NCBI RefSeq assembly: GCF_019597925.1
Contig: NZ_CP080442.1
Location: forward strand, 96,001 to 160,000
Length of the DNA: 64,000 bases
DNA from: [Clostridium] scindens
Lineage (GTDB): Bacteria; Bacillota; Clostridia; Lachnospirales; Lachnospiraceae
Direction of reading: 5' to 3'
Below are positions 42,315 through 51,793 of this stretch, piece by piece (the stretch's first letter is position 1; each line of letters begins with the position of its first letter). Made by a program: the position numbers and the translations under genes. The notes beneath the pieces are model-generated. The model ran no database searches and was not told the DNA's origin. It worked only from the letters and a program-made list of their open reading frames with translations.

Positions 42315-43718
42315 ATGGCGGAGGTAAAAGAGAAAGAGACTTTTGTGAATCCTTATGTCATACAGATGGACAAGTTTGCGGATTCGCTGATGCATCTGTC
42401 AAAGACATTTCTGACACTGGAGGATTATAAGGGGACCTTTACCAAAGATGAGATTGAGGAGATGTTCCTGAAGATTACGGACAAGGTCTGCGAGAACTGT
42501 GAAAAGAAGGAGTGGTGCATGGGAGAGAACCGGGTCCATACCTATCAGATGCTGTATGAGATTCTATGCGCCGTGGAAGAATATGGAGCGGAACTGAATA
42601 TTGAATTAAAGCGGAAACTGCAGAAGAAATGCATCATGGCGCCCAGATTCTTAAGGGAGACGCTGGAAGTATTCGAGAATGCGAAGCAGATCTTGATGTG
42701 GAACAACAAGATCGTCCAGAACCGGGAAGGATATGCCGTGCAGCTGAATAGTTTTGCGAAGATGATCCAGTATACCACTAGGGAACTGGATGCGGGCATA
42801 TTCGAAGATGAGCATCTGGAAAAACGGCTGAAGAATCAGCTGAAGAAATGCGGGGTAAGAATGCTGTCCGCAGTATTCTATATGACGCCCCAGGGAAAGT
42901 ATGAGATTCATCTGACGGTGAAGGCTATGAAGGGACACCTTATAGCCACCAAGGAGTTTGCGGCGCTGGTCGGGAACTGCGTGGGAAGAATCATGATGCC
43001 GGAACAAGGAGAACGGCCCATCATTGGGGAAGAGTACTGTACGGTCGCGTGCGTGGAGGGCGCCAGATACCATACCTTGCAGGGCGTGGCGAAGATTGGG
43101 AAAGGATGCGAGAAGATCTCCGGGGATACGTTTCTGATGACGGACCTTCCGGGCGGAAAGAAAGGCATCGCCTTATCGGATGGAATGGGATCGGGCGAAG
43201 AGGCTTTCCGGGAAAGCACGATGGTGGTAGAGATGCTGGAGGAACTGCTGGAAGCAGGGTTCCCTGTAAAGACGGCCGTCCAGATGATGAATACGGCTCT
43301 GGTGATCGGCAGAGAAGAAGTGCGTTTTTCCACGATAGACGTCAGCCTGTTTGATTTGTATAGCGGTACCTGCGAATTTGTAAAGGCCGGTGCATCAACC
43401 ACATTTATCAAAAGGAAGGACGCGGTTGAGAAGATCTGTTCTACGACGCTGCCAATCGGGGTCCTTCAGGATATTGAGATTGATACGGTGACAAAGAGCC
43501 TTGGGTCCGGGGACTATGTGATCATGGTGACGGATGGCATCATGGACGCGCTGCCTGTGGGAGAGCAGGATGCGCTGATGAGCACATTTATACTGGATTC
43601 TAATATCGTCAATCCAAAAGAGATGGCGCATCATATCCTGGGACAAGTTCTGGAATGGACCGGGGAAGTACCCCTGGATGATATGACGATATTGGTAGTA
43701 GGAATGTGGAAACTGTAA
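42315..43718 (+). CDS. spoIIE: SpoIIE-type PP2C phosphatase without membrane domain
   Basis: 467 residues. The C-terminal ~210 residues are a PP2C/SpoIIE phosphatase: IALSDGMGSGEEA, FSTIDVSLFDLYSG, VKAGASTTF, IMVTDGIMDAL and DDMTILVV. The region before (~50-250) matches the SpoIIE central part with its Cys motif (CENCEKKEWCMG). The usual ~10-helix membrane domain is absent, and the ATG at 42315 follows AAGGGGAGC directly after a terminator. SpoIIE dephosphorylates SpoIIAA to switch on sigma-F in the forespore. The gene order divIC-spoIIE-tilS supports orthology. Confidence 0.88.
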   Translation: MAEVKEKETFVNPYVIQMDKFADSLMHLSKTFLTLEDYKGTFTKDEIEEMFLKITDKVCENCEKKEWCMGENRVHTYQMLYEILCAVEEYGAELNIELKRKLQKKCIMAPRFLRETLEVFENAKQILMWNNKIVQNREGYAVQLNSFAKMIQYTTRELDAGIFEDEHLEKRLKNQLKKCGVRMLSAVFYMTPQGKYEIHLTVKAMKGHLIATKEFAALVGNCVGRIMMPEQGERPIIGEEYCTVACVEGARYHTLQGVAKIGKGCEKISGDTFLMTDLPGGKKGIALSDGMGSGEEAFRESTMVVEMLEELLEAGFPVKTAVQMMNTALVIGREEVRFSTIDVSLFDLYSGTCEFVKAGASTTFIKRKDAVEKICSTTLPIGVLQDIEIDTVTKSLGSGDYVIMVTDGIMDALPVGEQDALMSTFILDSNIVNPKEMAHHILGQVLEWTGEVPLDDMTILVVGMWKL

Positions 43719-43796
43719 GGAGAACTTGCTTTTTACCGGGAAATTCTATATATTTAAGTGGAACAGACGAATTACTAACATAAGAAGGATTATGAT

Positions 43797-45161
43797 ATGT
43801 ATCATAAGGTAAAGGCGTATATAGAGAAGTACCATATGCTGGATGAAAAGGATAAGGTGATTGTAGGCGTATCAGGAGGGGCAGACTCCATATGCCTTCT
43901 TTTCATGCTCATCGAATTGAAAAAGGAAATGGGCCTGTCTGTGGAGGCGGTTCATGTACATCACGGGCTGAGGGAAGAGACCGCGGATGCGGATGCGGCC
44001 TATGTAAAAAAAGTATGCAAAGAGTTAGGAATCGAGCTTCGCTTATTTTATGAAGATGTAAAATCCTTTGCTTTGCATAATAAGATGAGCGAAGAAGAGG
44101 CTGGCAGATATGTAAGAAGGCGGATTTTCAAGGAGGTCCTGAAGGAAGCGGGAGGGACCAAGATCGCGCTTGCCCATCACCAGAATGATAATGCGGAGAC
44201 CTTGCTGTGGAATCTGTGCCGGGGATGCAGCCTGAAAGGAATGGGGGGGATTGCGCCTGTAGACGGCGTATTTATTCGCCCTCTTTTGTGTCTAAAGCGG
44301 GAAGAGATTGAATCATATCTGGTGAATCGGGGAATATCTTATTGTACGGATGAAACCAATCTCGAGGATGGCCATACCCGGAACCGGATCCGCAACCACG
44401 TGATACCTTATCTGGAAGAGCAGGTAAATGAGAGGGCGGTTTCCCATATGTCGGAGACTATGGAACAGATGAGACAGCTGTGGAAATATGTAGAGTCAGA
44501 AACTACGCGTTACGCTGCCAGATGCATAAAGGTGTCAAAGGACCAAACGAGGAGGGTACTTCTTAAGCAGGAATTCATCCTTGTGCCAGAGGCGCTGCGC
44601 TCCTATGTGCTTCATGAATTTATATGCCAGGCGGCCGGGAGGCGCAAAGACATTGAGTCGGTCCATGCAAAGATGCTGTTTGAACTGCTGGATAACCAAG
44701 TGGGACGCCAGGCAAGGCTCCCCTATGGAATCGTGGCAGTGCGAAGCTATGAGGGAATCGAGCTTCGCAGGGAAAGCGAGGGACGCCCAAAAGACCAGAA
44801 TCTAACAGACCAGAATCCGGAAGGGCTTATGAAGATGCGAACGCTTAAGAGAACGCCGGGGAAAGTAATATTTCCGGAAAACCCCTACACGAAATGGTTT
44901 GATTATGATATAATAAAAAATACTGTAAAAATCAGGCATAGGGAGCCGGGAGACTATATAACGATTGATAAAAACGGCAAAACCCAGAAACTGAAGCAGT
45001 ATTTTATTAATGAGAAGATTCCACAGGAGGAAAGAGACCGGATCTGGCTTATCGCGGATGGGAAACATATCATGTGGATTGTAGGGTACAGGCAGAACCA
45101 GCAGTATCAGATCACAGAGAATACCAGAAGGATTCTGGAAATAGAATTTTGCGGAGGATGA
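43797..45161 (+). CDS. tilS: tRNA(Ile)-lysidine synthase
   Basis: 454 residues. It converts C34 of the minor tRNA-Ile to lysidine so that it reads AUA. The PP-loop is GVSGGADSICLL (~24-35), then VEAVHVHHGLR, ALAHHQNDNAETLLWNLCRG, and the C-terminal TilS domain with RHREPGDYI and KLKQYFINEKIPQEERDRI. The ribosome site is AGAAGG. The hpt gene follows after 4 bp, as in Bacillus. Confidence 0.94.
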   Translation: MYHKVKAYIEKYHMLDEKDKVIVGVSGGADSICLLFMLIELKKEMGLSVEAVHVHHGLREETADADAAYVKKVCKELGIELRLFYEDVKSFALHNKMSEEEAGRYVRRRIFKEVLKEAGGTKIALAHHQNDNAETLLWNLCRGCSLKGMGGIAPVDGVFIRPLLCLKREEIESYLVNRGISYCTDETNLEDGHTRNRIRNHVIPYLEEQVNERAVSHMSETMEQMRQLWKYVESETTRYAARCIKVSKDQTRRVLLKQEFILVPEALRSYVLHEFICQAAGRRKDIESVHAKMLFELLDNQVGRQARLPYGIVAVRSYEGIELRRESEGRPKDQNLTDQNPEGLMKMRTLKRTPGKVIFPENPYTKWFDYDIIKNTVKIRHREPGDYITIDKNGKTQKLKQYFINEKIPQEERDRIWLIADGKHIMWIVGYRQNQQYQITENTRRILEIEFCGG

Positions 45162-45165
45162 AAAG

Positions 45166-45693
45166 ATGGCAGAAACAGTTAGAGTATTGATTGAAGAGGA
45201 AGAAGTCGCGAAGAGAATTGAGGAACTGGGCAAAAAGATCAGCGAGGATTATGCGGGAAAGCAGGTACATCTGATCTGTGTCCTGAAGGGCGGAGTATTC
45301 TTTATGTGCGAACTGGCAAAACGGATCAGCATACCGGTTTCCATGGACTTTATGAGTGTCAGCAGTTATGGAGACGGCACGTCGTCAAGCGGCGTGGTAA
45401 AGATTGCAAAAGACCTGGATGAGACGCTGGAAGGAAAAGACGTGCTGGTAGTTGAAGATATTATTGATTCTGGAAGGACGCTGTACTACCTGCTTGACAT
45501 TCTGGCCAAGAGGCACCCAAGCAGCATGAGGCTGTGCACGCTTCTTGACAAGCCAGAGAGAAGAGTGCGCGATGTGAAGGTAGACTACGTGGGATTCGAG
45601 ATACCGGATGAATTTGTCGTAGGCTATGGGCTTGACTATGCGCAAAAATATAGAAATCTACCATACATCGGGGTTGTAGAAGGTGTGGAGTAG
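45166..45693 (+). CDS. hpt: Hypoxanthine phosphoribosyltransferase
   Basis: 175 residues, the usual size. It salvages hypoxanthine or guanine with PRPP. It has VLKGGVFFMCELAKRI, the flexible loop SVSSYGDGT, the PRPP motif VLVVEDIIDSGRTL, and VDYVGFEIPDEFVVGYGLDY at the base-binding end. It is coupled tightly between tilS and ftsH (ribosome site GGAGG before the ATG). Confidence 0.95.
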   Translation: MAETVRVLIEEEEVAKRIEELGKKISEDYAGKQVHLICVLKGGVFFMCELAKRISIPVSMDFMSVSSYGDGTSSSGVVKIAKDLDETLEGKDVLVVEDIIDSGRTLYYLLDILAKRHPSSMRLCTLLDKPERRVRDVKVDYVGFEIPDEFVVGYGLDYAQKYRNLPYIGVVEGVE

Positions 45694-45710
45694 AAAGGGG
45701 CTATAAAACA

Positions 45711-47555
45711 TTGAATGACAAGAAGACCAGAGGGCTGAGCGGAGCCACGGTGCTGATATTCGTAGTGTTTCTGTTTGCAGCATTGTGGTTCACGAATCAG
45801 TTTGACCAAAAAGATAAAGAATTGACATGGAAGGAATTTGAGAAGCTTATCGTCAGCGATAATGTGGAGACTGTTACCGTCAGCCAGAATAAAAATGTTC
45901 CGACGGGCCGGGTAGAGATCCAGGTGGATACAAAGAATGATGAAGATTCCGTAAAGTATCTGTATGTATCCGATGTCAATGAGATTCAGAATTACCTGAA
46001 GGAAAAGAAGATTGACTACGAGATGCCGGATGTGCCGCAGGACAGCTGGTTTGCGACGACGATCGTGCCGATGCTTCTGGTTCTGGGAGGAGTTCTGCTG
46101 ATATTCCTGCTGATGAACCGTCAGGGCGGGGGAGCCAACGCCAAGGCCATGAACTTTGGCAAGAGCCGTGCAAGGCTTAGCACGGATGTGGAAAGAAAGA
46201 TCACATTCGGACAGGTGGCCGGCCTGAAAGAAGAGAAGGAAGAACTGGAAGAGATCGTGGACTTTTTAAAGGCCCCGAAAAAATACATCCAGGTAGGCGC
46301 AAGGATCCCGAAGGGAGTCCTTCTGGTCGGCCCTCCCGGTACCGGAAAGACCTTGCTTGCAAAAGCGGTTGCCGGAGAGGCCGGTGTTCCGTTCTTTACG
46401 ATCTCAGGCTCTGACTTTGTAGAGATGTTTGTCGGAGTCGGCGCGTCCCGCGTCAGGGACCTGTTCGAAGAAGCGAAGAAGAATGCGCCTTGCATTATTT
46501 TCATTGATGAGATTGATGCCGTAGCGAGACGCCGCGGGACGGGAATGGGCGGCGGACATGATGAGAGAGAGCAGACGCTGAACCAGCTGCTGGTAGAGAT
46601 GGACGGATTCGGCGTAAATGAAGGAATCATCGTAATGGCCGCTACCAACCGTGTAGATATCCTGGATCCTGCAATCCTGCGCCCAGGCCGCTTTGACAGG
46701 AAGGTTATGGTTGGCCGGCCGGATGTACAGGGACGGGAAGAGATTCTGAAGGTTCATGCGAAAGGAAAGCCGCTTAGCGAGGATATAGATCTTAAGCAGA
46801 TCGCGCAGACGACTGCCGGATTCACGGGAGCGGATCTTGAAAATCTCCTGAATGAGGCGGCAATCCTGGCAGCTAAGGAAAACAGGATATACCTGAAGCA
46901 GGAGGATATTAAGAGATCCTTCGTCAAGGTAGGGATCGGTGCCGAGAAAAAGAGCAGGATCATATCCGATAAAGAAAAGCGTATCACGGCATTCCACGAG
47001 GCGGGACATGCGATTCTGTTCCACGTGCTGCCGGACGTAGGGCCTGTATACAGCGTTTCCATTATTCCTACCGGCGGGGCAGGGGGCTATACGATGCCGC
47101 TTCCGGAAAATGATGAGATGTTCAATACAAAGGGCAAGATGCTGCAGGATATTACGGTAGCCCTTGGAGGGCGCGTGGCGGAAGAAGAAGTATTTGACGA
47201 TATTACCACCGGGGCTTCCCAGGATATTAAGCAGGCAACAGGCCTGGCAAAATCCATGGTGACTAAGTTTGGAATGTCAGAGGCCGTTGGCCTGATCAGT
47301 TATGATGACGACAGCGACGAGGTGTTCATTGGACGTGACCTGGCGCATACATCCAGAGGATACGGGGAAGGCGTGGCGACTGTCATTGACCAGGAAGTAA
47401 AAAGAATCATAGATGAATGCTACAGCAGAGCAAGACATATTATCACGAAATACGATGATGTGCTTCACTCATGTGCAGAACTTTTATTAGAAAAAGAGAA
47501 GATCTCAAGAGAAGAGTTTGAATCATTATTTACTGGGGAAGTGTCTGAGGCATAA
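45711..47555 (+). CDS. ftsH: ATP-dependent membrane zinc metalloprotease FtsH
   Basis: 614 residues from a TTG start (ribosome site AAAGGGG, 10 bases away; no better start in frame). TM1 is ~14-31 and TM2 ~111-131. The AAA domain has Walker A GPPGTGKTLLAK (~207), Walker B CIIFIDEIDAV and the SRH NRVDILDPAILRPGRFDR. The protease site is AFHEAGHAIL (~428), with a later Asp near DITTGASQDIK. It degrades membrane and regulatory proteins. Order hpt-ftsH is conserved in Firmicutes. Confidence 0.96.
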   Translation: MNDKKTRGLSGATVLIFVVFLFAALWFTNQFDQKDKELTWKEFEKLIVSDNVETVTVSQNKNVPTGRVEIQVDTKNDEDSVKYLYVSDVNEIQNYLKEKKIDYEMPDVPQDSWFATTIVPMLLVLGGVLLIFLLMNRQGGGANAKAMNFGKSRARLSTDVERKITFGQVAGLKEEKEELEEIVDFLKAPKKYIQVGARIPKGVLLVGPPGTGKTLLAKAVAGEAGVPFFTISGSDFVEMFVGVGASRVRDLFEEAKKNAPCIIFIDEIDAVARRRGTGMGGGHDEREQTLNQLLVEMDGFGVNEGIIVMAATNRVDILDPAILRPGRFDRKVMVGRPDVQGREEILKVHAKGKPLSEDIDLKQIAQTTAGFTGADLENLLNEAAILAAKENRIYLKQEDIKRSFVKVGIGAEKKSRIISDKEKRITAFHEAGHAILFHVLPDVGPVYSVSIIPTGGAGGYTMPLPENDEMFNTKGKMLQDITVALGGRVAEEEVFDDITTGASQDIKQATGLAKSMVTKFGMSEAVGLISYDDDSDEVFIGRDLAHTSRGYGEGVATVIDQEVKRIIDECYSRARHIITKYDDVLHSCAELLLEKEKISREEFESLFTGEVSEA

Positions 47556-47589
47556 TGAAAAAATAATGAATTAGAGAGGGTTTGGTTGC

Positions 47590-49632
47590 ATGAAGGAACA
47601 AGCTTTGTTTTGTGATGGGACTGCCAGTTATGTCAATCCGCCGCAGCCGGCGGAGAATGAGACAATAACGCTGCGCTTTCGCACAGCAAAAGATGATGTA
47701 GATCGGGTGCGCCTCATGACGGGCGTTGGCGGATATGATATGAAGAAGGAAAGCACCAGAGGAGAATTCGACTACTACACGATCAACTGGCGTTTGAATG
47801 AGGAGCCTTTCCGGTATTGCTTTGAAATCCAGGATGGTGACGAGCTTTGTTATTACAACAAGTGCGGCACATCAAAAGAAATTGTTGCATTTTATGAATT
47901 TGTCATTGTACCAGGATTTTCTACGCCGGATTGGGCAAAAGGGGCGGTAATGTATCAGATTTTTACAGACCGGTTCTATAATGGCGACAAGACCAATGAT
48001 GTAGAGTCCAGGGAGTATTTTTATATAGGAGATTACAGCAGGAAGGTAACAGACTGGAATAAATATCCGGATAAGATGGGGGTGCGGGAGTTCTATGGCG
48101 GGGATCTGCAGGGAGTGATCAATAAGCTGGATTACCTGCAGGATCTGGGCGTGGAAGTCTTGTACTTCAATCCGTTGTTTGTCTCGCCTTCCAACCACAA
48201 ATACGATATTCAGGATTATGATTATATAGACCCGCATTATGGGGTGATCGTGGAAGATGGGGGAGAAGTCCTGGCAGAAGGCATGACGGAGAACCGGCTT
48301 GCTACGAAGTATCAGAAAAGAACGACGGATATTAAGAATCTGGAAGCCAGCAACCAGCTGTTCATCAAGCTGGTAGAAGAACTTCACAGGCGCGGCATGA
48401 GAATCATCCTTGACGGCGTGTTCAACCATTGCGGGTCGTTTAATAAATGGATGGACAGAGAACGCATTTATGAAAATCAGGAAGATTATGAGCCAGGAGC
48501 ATTCATTTCCCCGGACAGTCCTTACAGAAGCTATTTCAGATTCTTTAAGGAGGAGCCGGGAAATTGGCCGTATAATACTAACTATGACGGCTGGTGGGGG
48601 CATGATACGCTTCCCAAATTGAACTATGAAGATTCCATGAAACTGGAGAATTATATATTATATATTGGAAGGAAATGGGTATCCCCGCCGTATAATGTGG
48701 ATGGATGGCGGCTGGATGTAGCCGCGGATCTGGGGCGAAGCAATGAGTACAACCATCAGTTCTGGAAGAAATTCCGCGAGGCGGTCAAGGATGCCAATCC
48801 AGAGGCGATTATTCTTGCCGAGCATTACGGAGATCCCAGCGACTGGCTTCAAGGCGATGAGTGGGATACGGTCATGAACTATGACGCCTTTATGGAGCCT
48901 GTAACATGGTTCCTTACGGGGATGGAAAAGCACAGTGATGAGGCGAGAGAAGAACTGCGGGGCAATGCAGATAACTTTGTGGGCTCCATCTCCCATCATA
49001 TGTCCAATATGCTGACGCCATCCTTGCAGGTGGCGATGAACGAATTATCGAACCACGACCATTCGCGGTTTTTGACCCGTACCAACCACATGGTTGGAAG
49101 GGTAGAGCATCTGGGGCCGAAGGCCGCGGAAGAATATGTAAATGAGGCGATCATGCGGGAAGCCGTTGCGATACAGATGACGTGGGTAGGGGCGCCTACC
49201 ATCTACTATGGAGATGAGGCGGGCGTGTGCGGATTCACAGATCCGGATAACAGGCGGACATATCCCTGGGGAAATGAGAATCAGGAACTGCTGAATTTCC
49301 ATAAGGAGATGATACGGATACACAAGGAACATCCGGCGCTTCGTACAGGCTCCCTTAATATACTGAGCTGGGATGAAAATGTGCTGGCATATGGCCGTTT
49401 CCTGGGTGAGGACCGTATTGTAGCAATTATTAATAACCGGAGCGAGCTTACAGAGGTCACGGTTCCGGTATGGCAGGTGGAAGTGCCGATGAAATGCCGG
49501 ATGAAAAGGCTGATCTATTCTTATTCAGACGGCTACACGATAGAAGACGAAGAATATCTGGTTGACGACGGAGAAGTCGTTGTAAATATGGGGGCGCATT
49601 CTGCGCTGATACTGGGAATGAAAGAAGCTTGA
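47590..49632 (+). CDS. GH13 alpha-glycosidase (neopullulanase/cyclomaltodextrinase-like)
   Basis: 680 residues with no signal peptide, so cytoplasmic. The N-terminal beta-sandwich (~1-115) is of the CBM34-like type, followed by the GH13 barrel: IFTDRFYNGD, ILDGVFNHCG, VDGWRLDVA (nucleophile Asp ~377), ILAEHYGD (acid Glu ~409), LSNHDHSRF (~485), and a C-terminal sheet. It probably breaks down maltodextrins or glycogen fragments into glucose and maltose, fitting glg and pgm genes nearby. It lies 34 bp after ftsH and ends at a terminator. Confidence 0.9.
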   Translation: MKEQALFCDGTASYVNPPQPAENETITLRFRTAKDDVDRVRLMTGVGGYDMKKESTRGEFDYYTINWRLNEEPFRYCFEIQDGDELCYYNKCGTSKEIVAFYEFVIVPGFSTPDWAKGAVMYQIFTDRFYNGDKTNDVESREYFYIGDYSRKVTDWNKYPDKMGVREFYGGDLQGVINKLDYLQDLGVEVLYFNPLFVSPSNHKYDIQDYDYIDPHYGVIVEDGGEVLAEGMTENRLATKYQKRTTDIKNLEASNQLFIKLVEELHRRGMRIILDGVFNHCGSFNKWMDRERIYENQEDYEPGAFISPDSPYRSYFRFFKEEPGNWPYNTNYDGWWGHDTLPKLNYEDSMKLENYILYIGRKWVSPPYNVDGWRLDVAADLGRSNEYNHQFWKKFREAVKDANPEAIILAEHYGDPSDWLQGDEWDTVMNYDAFMEPVTWFLTGMEKHSDEAREELRGNADNFVGSISHHMSNMLTPSLQVAMNELSNHDHSRFLTRTNHMVGRVEHLGPKAAEEYVNEAIMREAVAIQMTWVGAPTIYYGDEAGVCGFTDPDNRRTYPWGNENQELLNFHKEMIRIHKEHPALRTGSLNILSWDENVLAYGRFLGEDRIVAIINNRSELTEVTVPVWQVEVPMKCRMKRLIYSYSDGYTIEDEEYLVDDGEVVVNMGAHSALILGMKEA

Positions 49633-49650
49633 GGCTCATTAAAATAACCT

Positions 49651-49696
49651 GAAAGAAGATTATGGAAAATATTACCATAATCTTCTTTTGCTTTTA
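49651..49696 (+). terminator. Terminator after the GH13 gene
   Basis: GAAAGAAGATTATGG (49651-49665) pairs with CCATAATCTTCTTTT (49675-49689), followed by GCTTTT. Confidence 0.85.
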
Positions 49697-49731
49697 TCGG
49701 TTATCATAGATGAAAAGGCAAGGAGGAGGAA

Positions 49732-50346
49732 ATGGGTAAAAAAACATATGGTTATGTGCGGGTATCCAGCCGGGATCAGAATATAGACCGGCAGATCGTT
49801 GCAATGGAGAAGATTCCCATCCGCAAGGAGGACATCTACATAGACCGGCAGTCAGGCAAGGACTTTGACAGGCCCAGCTACCGCCGGCTCTTGAATCTAT
49901 TAAAGCCCGGGGATACCTTGTTCGTGAAATCGATTGACAGACTGGGAAGAAATTATGATGAGATTATCGAGCAGTGGAGGACTCTTACAAAAGCGAAGGA
50001 CGTGGACATCGTAGTGATTGATTTTCCGCTGCTGGACACCAGGAATCATGTGAACGGGCTGACTGGCAAATTCATATCGGATCTGGTACTCCAGATCATG
50101 TCCTATGTGGCCCAGATTGAAAGGGAGAATATCCGGCAGAGGCAGGCAGAGGGAATTGCGGTTGCAAAATTAAAAGGGGTAGCTTTTGGAAGGCCGAGGA
50201 AAGAGATACCGGAAGAATTCCCGGATGTGGCGAGGCTTTGGGAGAATAACCAGATCAGCATGAGGGAGGCGGCAAGGAGGCTGGGAACAAGCCATAGCAT
50301 GTTTGCAAAGTGGATTTCCCAATGCCAGGATGAAAAGGAGTGTTAA
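49732..50346 (+). CDS. Serine recombinase of the resolvase/invertase family
   Basis: 204 residues. The catalytic domain has YGYVRVSSRDQN (nucleophile Ser ~12), GDTLFVKSIDRLGRNYDEI and a long helix E (SYVAQIERENIRQRQAEGI). A small C-terminal HTH follows (ISMREAARRLGTSHSMFAKW). This is the short resolvase/invertase form, not the large transposon integrase. No transposase, second recombinase or obvious paired inverted sites are nearby. The ribosome site is AAGGAGGAGG. It may act as a chromosomal invertase or be left over from an element. Confidence 0.9.
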   Translation: MGKKTYGYVRVSSRDQNIDRQIVAMEKIPIRKEDIYIDRQSGKDFDRPSYRRLLNLLKPGDTLFVKSIDRLGRNYDEIIEQWRTLTKAKDVDIVVIDFPLLDTRNHVNGLTGKFISDLVLQIMSYVAQIERENIRQRQAEGIAVAKLKGVAFGRPRKEIPEEFPDVARLWENNQISMREAARRLGTSHSMFAKWISQCQDEKEC

Positions 50347-50450
50347 AATTTGGCAGATTATGTAGACTTTTACATCCATTGTTTTCGGCGGCCTAATGCC
50401 TCTCTTGTTACTTATATATATACAAACTGCTATTAAAAATATAACATTAG

Positions 50451-50486
50451 TGGATTAAAAAGTCTGATTTTTAGTCCATTTTTTTG
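50451..50486 (+). terminator. Terminator after the recombinase gene
   Basis: TGGATTAAAAA (50451-50461) pairs with TTTTTAGTCCA (50468-50478, one mismatch), then a T7 run. Confidence 0.75.
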
Positions 50487-50510
50487 TTGGATAATGGAAT
50501 GAGGATAAAT

Positions 50511-50765
50511 ATGACGCCAAAAAGAAAGAACTTAGAATCAATTGAATTATTGGCAGAACAGGCAGGCTGCACATACCTGTCGGATTTGCAGCTTGAGGAA
50601 TACCGCTGCAGGCTGGAAGGCTGTCTCCAGAAGATGGATATAGAACGCTATGGAGAGGAAGAGTGGGCGGATGCCGCTAATTACCTGACAGGCATTCCCA
50701 AAGAAGAAATTGCTACGAAGGCTCAGGCAAGGCGATTGATTCTTGAAAAATGCAGAAAAGAATAA
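50511..50765 (+). CDS. Small hypothetical protein
   Basis: 84 residues, helical and charged (LESIELLAEQAGCTYLSDLQ, LQKMDIERYGEEEW), with no membrane segment and no family I recognise. The ATG at 50511 has GAGG 8 bases upstream, and the frame extends only 9 residues further up without a ribosome site. It sits between the recombinase terminator and a bidirectional terminator, so it is a single-gene unit. No promoter could be fixed. Confidence 0.55.
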   Translation: MTPKRKNLESIELLAEQAGCTYLSDLQLEEYRCRLEGCLQKMDIERYGEEEWADAANYLTGIPKEEIATKAQARRLILEKCRKE

Positions 50766-50816
50766 AGAAGAACTGAAGGCATATAAAATACACGCTTCAG
50801 TTCTTCTTTTTATTTT
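50764..50816. terminator. Bidirectional terminator
   Basis: AAAGAAGAACTGAAG (50764-50778) pairs with CTTCAGTTCTTCTTT (50795-50809). It has flanking T/A runs and serves the small gene and map. Confidence 0.9.
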
Positions 50817-51619
50817 GTCATAACCTCGACACCCGTCTCGGTAATCAATACCATATACTCTATCTGCGCTGACAGCCCATCGTCGATGGTGTAGACGGTC
50901 CAGCCATTTTCCTCGTCAATATAGAATTCAGGGCTTCCCTCGTTGATCATGGGCTCGATGGTAAACATCATGCCCGGCACGAGCACCATCTCGCTGCCCT
51001 TGGGGGTTACATAGCTGACATAAGGATCTTCATGGAATTCCAGGCCGATTCCATGGCCGCCGATATCTTCCACGACAGAAAAGCCATTCTTCCTGGCATG
51101 GGTACTGATGGCATAAGCGATATCTCCCAAATGTCCCCATGGCTTTGCCGCCTTTAAGCCAAGCTCCACGCATTCTTTGGTGACTCTGACGATCTTCTCG
51201 GCCTCAGGGGATATCTGTCCGATGGTAAACATCCGGGAAGCATCTGAATAATAGCCATTCAGAATGGTGGATACATCCACATTAATGATGTCGCCCTCCT
51301 TCAGGATCTCGTTTTCATCGGGGATTCCATGGCATACGACATTGTTGACGGATGTACATACGCTTTTGGGAAATCCCTGATAATTAAGGGGCGCCGGGAT
51401 ACCGCCGTGCTGAGTGGTATAGTCGTATACCAGCCGATCAATCTCTTCCGTACTCATGCCTTCACGGATATGGGCTGCAACATGGTCCAGGACGGCAGTA
51501 TTCAAGTCCGCGCTTTCCTGAATTGCCTTGATCTGCTCCGGCGTCTTAAGCAAAGAGCGATCCGGAACAATCTGTCCCTTTGCGGCCAAGGTCCATAGTT
51601 TTACGTCTAGTTTATCCAC
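50810..51619 (-). CDS. map: Type I methionine aminopeptidase
   Basis: 269 residues. It removes N-terminal Met from new proteins. The five metal ligands are visible: Asp in INVDVS, Asp in YYSDASRMF, His in IGGHGIGLEFHE, Glu in FTIEPM and Glu in AQIEYM. A short N-terminal extension (~25 residues) lacks the SEC-C zinc motif. It is a single gene on the minus strand, away from the ribosomal-protein operon where map often lies, so this may be a second copy. Confidence 0.93.
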   Translation of the reverse strand: MDKLDVKLWTLAAKGQIVPDRSLLKTPEQIKAIQESADLNTAVLDHVAAHIREGMSTEEIDRLVYDYTTQHGGIPAPLNYQGFPKSVCTSVNNVVCHGIPDENEILKEGDIINVDVSTILNGYYSDASRMFTIGQISPEAEKIVRVTKECVELGLKAAKPWGHLGDIAYAISTHARKNGFSVVEDIGGHGIGLEFHEDPYVSYVTPKGSEMVLVPGMMFTIEPMINEGSPEFYIDEENGWTVYTIDDGLSAQIEYMVLITETGVEVMTK

Positions 51620-51682
51620 AATATTACCTACCTTCTTCTAAAAATATCCATATGTTTCATTATATCATCCCTGTCAATGGGG

Positions 51683-51711
51683 TTGTTTGTTAATTGAAAA
51701 TAAGTTATAAT
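51683..51711 (+). promoter_or_regulatory. Promoter of the phosphofructokinase gene
   Basis: TTGTTT (51683-51688), 17 bases, TATAAT (51706-51711). Confidence 0.6.
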
Positions 51712-51793
51712 TTTATTATATTATGTGCTAGTTGCGGGCATGAATATAAGTTTGAAATATAGAAAAATGTTTGGCTGTGAAAGGAGTGGACGT

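Noticed and set aside
50347..50450. Recombination (res) site next to the serine recombinase
   Set aside because: I searched for paired short inverted or direct repeats and saw only AT-rich sequence before the terminator.
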